DNA of 64,000 nt. It comes from Paenibacillus agaridevorans (GTDB lineage: Bacteria; Bacillota; Bacilli; Paenibacillales; Paenibacillaceae). Position numbers and translations under genes: made by a program. The stretch is from assembly GCF_003112455.1 (NCBI RefSeq), contig NZ_BDQX01000011.1:1-64000 (forward strand), in the 5' to 3' direction. Under the pieces are notes generated by a model. It did not search any database. It was given only the letters and a program-made list of their open reading frames with translations, and was not told the origin of the DNA. Positions 44,738 to 53,300 of this stretch are shown here, piece after piece. Positions within the stretch are counted from its first letter, which is position 1; every line of letters starts with the position of its first letter.

Positions 44738-46312
44738 ATGTACAAGCTGTTGCTTATTGACGATGAACAAATCATTCTGGACGGTCTCGTTCAGAAAATA
44801 GATTGGGCCGGCCAGCGTATGGAATTAGCGGCCACAGCCACCAATGCGCTCTCTGCGCTGCGCTTGGTGGAGGAACTGAAACCGGATATCGTATTAACCG
44901 ATATTCGAATGCCGGGTATGGACGGCATAGAACTGATCCAACACCTGAAGCAGCTTCATCCGCAGTTGCTTTGTATCATATTAAGCGGATATGGAGATTT
45001 TGATTATGCCAAGCGGGCTATCCAGTTTGGTGTCGAAGCGTATTTGCTGAAACCGGTAAGGGATGCGGAGCTGAATCGGACACTGGCTGAGATGGTCGGC
45101 AAGCTGGAGAAAAAAAACCTGGAGGATAGTTATGTTACAAGCCTCAGGCACAATTATAAAAAGCAACAGCAAAGTATGCTGAGCCTTTCCCTGACGAGGC
45201 TGATTTCCGGCAGCGCATTGCCGGAGGATCTGGCGCAGTTGCCGGAATTGCTGCTTGGAGGCACGGGATATGCAGTGCTCGTCGATATGGAGACGGTTAA
45301 ATATCCGCATTTGGGTTTTCGAGAAGAAGAGCAATCGCTTTTTCACTATTGCGTTCTTAATATAATTGAAAACTGCCTGTCCTTGCATGGGATTCCGGGT
45401 ATTGTGTTCAAGCATGCCTTTAATCGATATGAATTTGTTGCATTGATAGGGTCCGTATCGACCCGTGACAACAGCGCATACTTGCAGGAGGCGATTGTGC
45501 ATATTGCCCGCTATTTGCGCGTCGATGTCACGGTGGGGGTCGGAACGCCCTTCAGGCGCCTTACTGAGCTCGGCCGTTCTTACACGGAAGCGAGGCAGGC
45601 CAGTCTGAATAAGGTGCTACGCGGGGGCGGGGTAGTTTATAAGTATAAGCTAGCCACTCGCCATAGCGATCAGCATACGCTTAGTGCCGACGAGCAGAGA
45701 ATGCTGGTTCATTGTCTGGAAACGCATAATGTGAAGACGATTGCCGATTGGCTGATCAAAAGATTGCGGCTGCTGGCGGAAGATAATGCAGTCGGTTATC
45801 AGGAACTGCAGCAATTTATGGAGCAAATCATGGAGACACTGCAGTTGTTTCGCCAAAAAACCGGGTTTGATGCCAGCATGGAAGACCGACCGGCCATTTT
45901 GCATCGCGAATCGGATATGGAAGCTATATATGTCGAGCTGCTGCAGCTATTCGAATATTTTGCGTTGCGTCCGCAGACTGGCAGCCGATTGACAGGCGAA
46001 CAAATTGTGGAGGAAGTCATCCGCTATATCGACCAGCATTACAACGAGGACATTTCCTTACAGTGGATTTCGGCCACCTATTATATTCATGCCAACTACT
46101 TCAGTCGTATCTTCAAGGAGAAGGCGGGCGTCACGCTGTCGGAATATATTTTACAGACACGTATGAAGCAAGCGATGCAATTGATCAAGGAAACTCCGCT
46201 GCAGATCAAAGAAATTGCACAACTGGTCGGTTACGAGCAACCGGCCTATTTTAGCCTTATTTTCCGCAAAACGTTTGGTATCTCACCGATCCAGCTCCGC
46301 GGTGCGAAATAG
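44738..46312 (+). CDS. YesN-type response regulator (receiver + AraC HTH)
   Basis: A 524-residue regulator. The receiver domain (1-125) has the DDE acidic pocket, phospho-acceptor Asp55 in LTDIRMPGMDG, the SGYGDF switch and the KP lysine in LLKPVRD. A helical linker region covers about 130-400, and the AraC double helix-turn-helix occupies the last 105 residues (ISLQWISATYYIHANYFSRIFKE and IKEIAQLVGYEQPAYFSLIFRK). GAGGGAGGGCTGACC precedes ATG 44738, which is 2 bases after the kinase stop. It probably activates the importer operon that begins 97 bases further on. Confidence 0.93.
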   Translation: MYKLLLIDDEQIILDGLVQKIDWAGQRMELAATATNALSALRLVEELKPDIVLTDIRMPGMDGIELIQHLKQLHPQLLCIILSGYGDFDYAKRAIQFGVEAYLLKPVRDAELNRTLAEMVGKLEKKNLEDSYVTSLRHNYKKQQQSMLSLSLTRLISGSALPEDLAQLPELLLGGTGYAVLVDMETVKYPHLGFREEEQSLFHYCVLNIIENCLSLHGIPGIVFKHAFNRYEFVALIGSVSTRDNSAYLQEAIVHIARYLRVDVTVGVGTPFRRLTELGRSYTEARQASLNKVLRGGGVVYKYKLATRHSDQHTLSADEQRMLVHCLETHNVKTIADWLIKRLRLLAEDNAVGYQELQQFMEQIMETLQLFRQKTGFDASMEDRPAILHRESDMEAIYVELLQLFEYFALRPQTGSRLTGEQIVEEVIRYIDQHYNEDISLQWISATYYIHANYFSRIFKEKAGVTLSEYILQTRMKQAMQLIKETPLQIKEIAQLVGYEQPAYFSLIFRKTFGISPIQLRGAK

Positions 46313-46409
46313 TTGATTTACTGATAGCAACGCGTTAAATCTGCGTATAACGTAGCCAAGTCCATGTTTCTTATACTGATATCGTAAGCAGAAAAAGGGA
46401 GGCGTTTAT

Positions 46410-47810
46410 ATGTGGAGAAAAAAAGCAATCAGCATGGGGCTGATTGCAATCATGAGCGTGATGGCCGCTTGCGGGTCGACAGGCGACAACAAGCCGGCGG
46501 AAAGTGCGGGCGGCAACGCAACTGCCCCTGTCAAGACGAATTCGCCCGGAGAAACGGACAAGCAGGTAACGATTACAGTATGGGATAAATCGCCGGATGA
46601 TGATGTGTTCAAGTCAGTTCTGGATGAAATATACGCCGAATTTGATGCTACGCATCCCCATATTAAAGTCAATCATGTCGCATCGCCGCCGGGTACAAGC
46701 GTTAACGAAGTGTTTATGACGGCCAATGCAGGCGGAGAAGGGCCAGACGCTTTTCAAAATGCCAGCTTCCCGGATATCCGCGATTGGGTAAAGGCGGGCG
46801 TCGCGTATGATCTAAGCCCGTATTGGAACGATTATGCGGACAAGGATCAGTATTTGCCCTCAGCTATGGAGCAAGCGACGATCGATGGGAAGGTATATGG
46901 CGTACCGGCGGATATGTATTTGATGGGTTTGATGTACAGGAAAGATTTGTACCGCGAAGCCGGGCTTGATCCTAATTCGCCGCCGAAGGATTGGGAGGAG
47001 TTTGCAGAAGTCTCCCAGAAATTGACAAATACGGATAAAAAGCAGTATGGATACGCATTGCTGGGCATGGATTGGGCGGACTGGTTTTTCGAGTATTACG
47101 TCTGGCAGGCAGGCGGGGATCTGACCACGAAGAACGAGGACGGAACAATTACGCTCGATTTCACCAAGGAGCCGACCGTAACGGCTCTTCAATACTGGCA
47201 TGATCTAAAGTGGAAATACAAGGTCGTGCAAAGCAATGTGGCGCAAAACTTTGACGACAACAAACAAGACTTCTTCCAGAAACGCGCGGCGATGATGCTC
47301 GGATCGTCCGACATGTTCGGTGATTTCGCTTCAAACGGCGTAAGCCTGGATGATGTAGGTTTCAGTTCGCTTCCTGTCGGTCCATCCGGTAAGGCTCCGT
47401 CCCAGGTAGGCGGAAGATACTGGATTATCAACCCGAAATCGGATAAGGAAAAGCAGGATGCAGCTTGGGAATACATCGTCTATATGAATTCCAAGGAAGT
47501 GCATGACAAGCTGAATACATTCCGTCTCGACAATGGCATTATGCCGAATTTGCTATCGCCTCGCAAGGACGTTAATCCATTGGAGTTTACGTCGAACGTC
47601 CCGCAGGATCTCGTTGCAAATGTTCAAAAGGCGGCTGGAGACACGCAGCTGGAATACGCCCTCAAGAGCCGTCTGAGTCCATACATCGTACCGGCGATTC
47701 AGAAGGTACTGTTGACCGAGAAGGTGGACATTGCTGCAGAGCTGAAGGATGCTGAGGAAAAGGCGCAGCGCGAGGTTGTTGGTCCATACAATGCAGAAAT
47801 AGGCAAGTAG
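46410..47810 (+). CDS. Lipoprotein sugar-binding protein (family 1)
   Basis: A 466-residue extracellular solute-binding lipoprotein. Its signal peptide ends in MAAC, giving lipid-modified Cys21, followed by a Gly/Ala/Asn-rich tether. The body shows the usual maltose-binding-protein-like features (ITVWDKSPDDDVFK, GPDAFQNASFPDIRDWVKAG, YGVPADMYLMGLMYRKDLY). AAAGGGAGGCG precedes the ATG. It is the first gene of a binding protein-permease-permease operon, separated from the first permease by a strong hairpin that should keep its mRNA more abundant. Confidence 0.92.
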   Translation: MWRKKAISMGLIAIMSVMAACGSTGDNKPAESAGGNATAPVKTNSPGETDKQVTITVWDKSPDDDVFKSVLDEIYAEFDATHPHIKVNHVASPPGTSVNEVFMTANAGGEGPDAFQNASFPDIRDWVKAGVAYDLSPYWNDYADKDQYLPSAMEQATIDGKVYGVPADMYLMGLMYRKDLYREAGLDPNSPPKDWEEFAEVSQKLTNTDKKQYGYALLGMDWADWFFEYYVWQAGGDLTTKNEDGTITLDFTKEPTVTALQYWHDLKWKYKVVQSNVAQNFDDNKQDFFQKRAAMMLGSSDMFGDFASNGVSLDDVGFSSLPVGPSGKAPSQVGGRYWIINPKSDKEKQDAAWEYIVYMNSKEVHDKLNTFRLDNGIMPNLLSPRKDVNPLEFTSNVPQDLVANVQKAAGDTQLEYALKSRLSPYIVPAIQKVLLTEKVDIAAELKDAEEKAQREVVGPYNAEIGK

Positions 47811-47831
47811 TGCTAGCGGTATAAAGACAGG

Positions 47832-47865
47832 CGGGGGATGTCTTCTGACAAGCGGACATCCCCCG
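47832..47865 (+). promoter_or_regulatory. Intercistronic hairpin after the binding-protein gene
   Basis: CGGGGGATGTC at 47832-47842 pairs perfectly with 47855-47865 around a 12-base loop; only three Ts follow. Such hairpins after binding-protein genes act as partial terminators or block 3'-exonucleases. It also shows that the open frame from 47838 into the permease is not coding at its beginning. Confidence 0.7.
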
Positions 47866-47894
47866 TTTATGTCAAGAAAGGAATGATCTTTTGT

Positions 47895-48791
47895 ATGGAA
47901 AAGGTTTCACTCGCAGTCCCTCTCAAATACAGAAAGAAGAAGCGATTTCCAATATTGGCTGCACTGTTCTTGGTTCCATCGGTGCTGTCCTTTGTTGTTT
48001 TCAAATACGTACCCATGCTTTATGCGATTGTCATGAGCTTGTTTGATTTCAGCATTATGAATCCACCGGGCCCGTTCGTCGGGTTGAGCAATTTTATCCA
48101 CCTGTTTAAGTCCTCCTTGTTTCAGACGGCCCTATACAACACCTTCGTTATTGCTTTGTTATCGTTGGTTATGACGTTCTGGATTCCCATTTTACAGGCG
48201 ATGTTGCTCATTGATATACGCAGAGGCAACACGTTGTTCCGCTTTCTGTATCTGTTGCCTGCAGCAGTGCCGTCGATTGCCGCAGTGTTGATCTGGAAGT
48301 GGCTGTACAATCCCGATTATGGTTTGCTAAACGCTATTTTGGAGCGAATCGGACTGCCTGCCGTAGGCTGGCTCAATGATCCGGCCATAGCCAAGTTTTC
48401 ACTGGTGCTGCCAGGCGTGCTTGGCGGCGGCTTGGCTGTGCTCATTTATTATTCGGCGTTGCAGGGGGTATCGCGTGAGATTGTGGAATCGTCCACCATT
48501 GACGGGGCGGGGCCATGGCGACGTATGATTTCGATTTATTTACCTGGACTGAAATTTATTATCGGCATTCAATTTATTCAATTTTTGGCGACGGCTTTCT
48601 TGGCGTTTGACAATATTTATGTGATGACTGGCGGGGGGCCTGCCAACAGCACCAATGTTATGTCGTTAATGGTCTATAACAGTGCATTTAAACAAAACCA
48701 ATTTGGCATGGCCGGAGCCATTTCTTTCATCATATTTGCCATCGTAGCCATCATTACGTTGATTCAGATCAAGGTTTCCAACAAGGAGTAG
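47895..48791 (+). CDS. ABC sugar permease (MalF/UgpA-like)
   Basis: A 298-residue membrane subunit with six predicted segments. It has the N-terminal AALFLVPSVLSFVVFKYVPMLYA pattern, the EAA loop REIVESSTIDGAGPWRRM, and TGGGPANST in the last loop, all typical of MalF-type oligosaccharide permeases. ATG 47895 is chosen; AAAGGA at 47877-47882 is 12 bases upstream, somewhat far, and an in-frame ATG at 47883 sits directly on it. It pairs with the next gene product; the ATPase is encoded elsewhere. Confidence 0.9.
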   Translation: MEKVSLAVPLKYRKKKRFPILAALFLVPSVLSFVVFKYVPMLYAIVMSLFDFSIMNPPGPFVGLSNFIHLFKSSLFQTALYNTFVIALLSLVMTFWIPILQAMLLIDIRRGNTLFRFLYLLPAAVPSIAAVLIWKWLYNPDYGLLNAILERIGLPAVGWLNDPAIAKFSLVLPGVLGGGLAVLIYYSALQGVSREIVESSTIDGAGPWRRMISIYLPGLKFIIGIQFIQFLATAFLAFDNIYVMTGGGPANSTNVMSLMVYNSAFKQNQFGMAGAISFIIFAIVAIITLIQIKVSNKE

Positions 48792-48797
48792 GAGCAG

Positions 48798-50129
48798 ATG
48801 AAACAGAGTCGAATCAAAGAAAAGGGCCAGACCAGCTTTAAAGCCTTTGCGTATGCCTTTTCGATCCTATCCATTGTGTTGCTGCTGTTTCCGCTTGGGT
48901 GGGCGATCAGTTCCTCGTTAAAGGATCCGATATCGCTTTACCAGTTTCCGCCCAAGTGGATACCGGAACAGCCTCAGGTCGTTACGATTGTGGTAGATTA
49001 CAGCGATTCGGATATGAGCGATCAACAGGCATTGGAGCGGGATGGCCTTAAGGCGATGTGGTACAGCTGGAAAAGGAAGCAAAATGAAGCGATCGGTGAA
49101 ATGCGGACCATTGGGATGAGAGACGGCCGGGTTCTTTACGAGATGAAGATGCGGGCGTTCGAGTTTAACGCCGGAAGATCTTATGTGCTGCCGACGGAAG
49201 TGTTTACCGATCAGATGATGAAGACAAAATACATGCTGATAAAGGAACGGGGTTACTCGCACGTTACCTGGCATGGCTTGGATAGCGAAACTGTTTATAG
49301 CCCGAAGCAGAGAGCTGTTTCGAGTACGGAGGATCAACTATCTGCCCAAATCGATGCCTTTCTGCAAAGCTCTTCGTTTTTGGAGGGGGATGTACGGACG
49401 GTTTCCCAGAGCGGGGATTGGATGCGGATATTTGACAATTATTTGGCGATCTTTAAAGAGAATTCTCTCACAAGCAAATCGGCAACGATATTGAACAGCT
49501 TCATGAACAGCGTATATGTGGTGGTGCTGTCGATTTTTTCGCAGCTGTTGCTGGGCGGAACCGCAGCCTACGCCATATCGAAGCTGATCGGCAAGCAATG
49601 GTCCAACAGGTGGACGTTATTTTTTGTGGCGACGATCATGATCCCCGAGGTGGCCATCATCGTTCCGCTATATTTGGTCATCGGGGAACTTGGGCTGACC
49701 AACAACCTATGGGGGGTCATTTTGCCGCATACCTCATGGGGCATTGTCATTTATATGTTTAAGGGCTTTTTTGATCAAATTCCGGATGAGATGCTGCAAG
49801 CGGCCCGAATGGATGGGGCGAACGAATGGCGAATTTTTTACAGCATGATCGTTAAGCTTTCTATTCCCATCTTTACAGTCATCTCCATTATGACCTTTAT
49901 GGCGGTCTGGAACGAATTTTTATGGCCGCTAATTGTGCTGCGCGATGAAAGCCTGTATACCTTTACACTCTATATTACGAGTGAAGCATCGAGACCCAGG
50001 GCGGCCGGCACCGGCCAATCCACGATGGCCATGCTGCTGCTGGCGGCCATACCGCTTATGGTTGTGTTTGCGACCTGCCAGAGGTTGATCGAGCGGGGTG
50101 TAAGCTGGAGCAGCGGTGTCAAAGGGTAG
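48798..50129 (+). CDS. ABC sugar permease (MalG-like) with large extra domain
   Basis: A 443-residue membrane subunit, about 150 longer than the usual 275-295. The first membrane segment (about 17-40) and FPPKWIPEQP are normal. An insertion of about 150 residues (about 58-212) then follows before the normal IFDNYLAIFKENSL and the remaining five segments. The EAA loop DEMLQAARMDGANEWRIF is intact. The insert should lie outside the membrane, where the binding protein docks. It is charged, has no membrane segment and matches nothing that I know. AAGGAG overlaps the end of the preceding gene, 6 bases away, so translation is coupled. Confidence 0.9.
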   Translation: MKQSRIKEKGQTSFKAFAYAFSILSIVLLLFPLGWAISSSLKDPISLYQFPPKWIPEQPQVVTIVVDYSDSDMSDQQALERDGLKAMWYSWKRKQNEAIGEMRTIGMRDGRVLYEMKMRAFEFNAGRSYVLPTEVFTDQMMKTKYMLIKERGYSHVTWHGLDSETVYSPKQRAVSSTEDQLSAQIDAFLQSSSFLEGDVRTVSQSGDWMRIFDNYLAIFKENSLTSKSATILNSFMNSVYVVVLSIFSQLLLGGTAAYAISKLIGKQWSNRWTLFFVATIMIPEVAIIVPLYLVIGELGLTNNLWGVILPHTSWGIVIYMFKGFFDQIPDEMLQAARMDGANEWRIFYSMIVKLSIPIFTVISIMTFMAVWNEFLWPLIVLRDESLYTFTLYITSEASRPRAAGTGQSTMAMLLLAAIPLMVVFATCQRLIERGVSWSSGVKG

Positions 50130-50211
50130 TCGCTCTGTACCAAACAGATATAATTTTCATATCGCAAAGATAAATTTCTATCTAACCGCCTCCCTCGGCA
50201 TTTTGATACGA

Positions 50212-50225
50212 TGAAAACGTATTCA
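50212..50225. promoter_or_regulatory. cre site before the S-layer glycosidase gene
   Basis: TGAAAACGTATTCA matches every position of TGNAARCGNWWWCA. It lies about 107 bases before the gene start, in the gap after the importer operon. CcpA repression in rich sugar is the likely role. Confidence 0.6.
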
Positions 50226-50331
50226 CACAAAATAGCAGGGAGGCTTTTTGATGCAGGGAAGTAGGGGAAATCGTTTACAGTTAGCGCCAGAAAATATCAG
50301 AGGCTTATCTCAATCGGAAAGGAGGCATCCC

Positions 50332-53300
50332 ATGTATAGCAATGCTCTTCGCAAGTGGTTATCCGTCAGTATTGTACTAGCCATGCTAGCAAGTTTTTTT
50401 CATGGAACCGTCGCGTTTGCCGACATCGATAATAACCCAAGCGTATCGGGTTGGAATATTTCAAATATTGGACAAGCGAATGCCGGACATAGCTTAAGCA
50501 CCTCGGAAAAAAAGGCGGGATCACATTCCTTGCACCTGTATAATGAATCCGACATTCAGCCCAATGTTTTTTATCTTGTCATGAAAGATGTGCCCGTAGA
50601 ACCGGGGGCTGATTATACCCTTAGTCTTTGGGCAAAAGGGGAGAATGTAAAGAGAGCGTTTTTCGGCGGAAATAATGGCAGCCAGACAATCCGCAACTAC
50701 GATCTTTCAGAGCTTTACGGTCTTACCTATGATTGGACAGAGTTTGAACAGTCCTTTACCGCACAAGCGGATCAAACGACGTTTGGTTTAGTGATCCTTG
50801 TTGAAGATAGAACAGATCATCTGTGGATCGATGAAGTATCAATAGTCAAGAACGGAACCACGGAAAATCTGGTTGTTAACGGCGGTTTCGAAGTCGGGAC
50901 TTCACAGGTTACGGCCAATCCCCCTGCAGGCAATGTTTTTCCCGGCACAGAGGTTGTGCTGACAGCGTCCAGCCCCGATGCGAATATTCGTTATACGCTG
51001 GATGGAAGCGATCCCTGGTCGTCAGACACGGCAATGGATTACACAGCGCCGATCACTATTCATGATCCTCTGGTCATTCATGCATACGCAGCCAATGAAA
51101 CCGATCCACAGGGGGCGTTGGCCAGGTTTGAATACACTACAATGATAGACGGGGAGTCGTGGCAAGACCTCAACTCCTATCTGGGCTCCCTCGGTACAGA
51201 ACGGAAAATACCGATTCTTCATAAAATGAATGGCAGCCAGCTTGAGGGAAACTGGGAATATTGGTCCGACTTTACTGGAGCATCATTGCCGGCAGACATC
51301 ACCAGCCAGGTTCAAATGACGGGTTGGAACGGGGCGGGAGATGCATCTGCCCAGTCGAAATTTGCGTATGACGAAGACGGGTTCTATGTTGCCGTGCAAG
51401 TTCAGGACGACATTCATCATAGCGTGGAGAACGACATGATGTGGTCAGGGGACAGCGTACAGTTCGCCTTCACTCCGGATGGTTCTAGTTATGGTCCGGA
51501 ATACGGGCTTAGTCTGGACCCGAACGGGGAAGCAAGGATCTGGAGATGGGCAGCCGGACAAGCCGCTGCTAATACAGATGAAGTGGAATTCCATGTAAGT
51601 CGTTCCGGAAACTATACCTATTATGAAGCCAGACTGCCATGGGCAACGATCTATCCCGTTTCAGCCATTCCGGAAGGCGATGTGCGGTTTTCATTCTTGG
51701 TTAATGATAATGACGGAAGCGGTCGGAAAGGCTGGATTGAATGGACGGCTTCTATGGGCTTCGCCAAGTATCCCAGCACCATGTCTGAACTGCAGCTTAT
51801 GCCAGAAGGTGATCAATGGACTGTGCTGTTAGACGGTCCCCGCGAATTCCCTGCACATGAACAACAAATATTTGAACTGGTTATTCCCAACTTTGGCGAT
51901 GAAGATATTCAGTTGAACGTGACTTCATCCCTGCTCGGATTGAATGGGTATCCCGTGGCGATACCGGCAAACAAGGTGTGGAAGAAACAAATTCCGCTCA
52001 CCCTTAAAGAAAGAAAGGATCACACTGCTGTAGTTACTGTTCAGAGCAGCGATGGACAAACAAAAAGCGATCAGTTGCATTTTAAAGTAACAAACAGTCC
52101 CTCCGAACTGACATCCCGGGCGGCTGCTCTTGGGGAGCGATTGGGAGCACTGGAGGAAGCTTTGGCTCAAGCTAAAGCGATCAATATTCCCGTAGATTAC
52201 GAAAAGGTGAATTACACGGTTGTCAGTCAATTTATTCCATATGTTATGGAGGATATAGAAGCGGGACTTTACGAGCGGGCCAGCTATCAGCTTGGGGAGA
52301 TGGAACGCCTGTATGAGGAAGCGCTGGAGGATGTGCAAGCCTATCTTGCAGGCACAAAACAGCCCAAGCCGGTTAACCGCTATATAACGGGTGATATTGA
52401 GATTGATCGAACTTCATTCATCGCGGATACGAAGGGCGCCTATGACGTTGATAAAGTGCGAAAAGAAGTCTTTTTTACCGGATACGGGCATTTCGAGCAA
52501 GTCAGAAAGGATATCCCCAACTTCTTTGATTACGGGGCAAACATCATTCAAATTGAAGTGGGACCGAGTTATGTTATGAAACCGCCACACGCTATTCCGC
52601 ATTGGGATGTCGGATCATCAGGTCTGATTGAAGCCAAGGCGGTCAAAGATCGTGAAGTTAAGCACAGTAATTCAAGCGGAGCGTTGCGCATTAGCAACCA
52701 AACTCCATTAAGCCCGCAAACCTACCTGAGGCTTCAACAAAATGTAACTATAAAGCCCAATACGGAATACACCATAGAAGCATGGGTGAAAGGAGAAGAT
52801 GTCCAAGAAGAGGCAGTATGGTTTCCGGGGGGACCGGGCTGGATGGATAGACAGTATTTCCCTTCTGGCGATTATGATTGGACAAAAGTATCCCACACCT
52901 ATACGAGCGGTGAAGAAGAGCAGTTTTCCTTTGTCATTTTAACCGAAAACTTGACGGAGAATCTTTGGATTGACGATCTTCGCATGTATGAGACAAACGA
53001 TTCGTCTGAGGTCAATGTGCTGCAAAATCCGTTGTTTGACGATCAGGATTTGGTGGATCTGGGCCGCGAAGAATACGCAGGCGAGCTTTCCTACATGTAT
53101 AATGACATTCTGCCGACGCTGCAGCGCGCAGCCGAGAATAATGTAGCTGTCAATCTGTTGCTGTCGCCTCATTATTTTCCGGATTTCTTGTTTAAGCTTT
53201 GGCCGGATATCGCAAGCAGCAATGACAACCCTTTTCTTAGATATACCATTTATGACGATCGTGCAAAGCAGTTTATTGAAGATTATTTGCGCCTAGTTGT

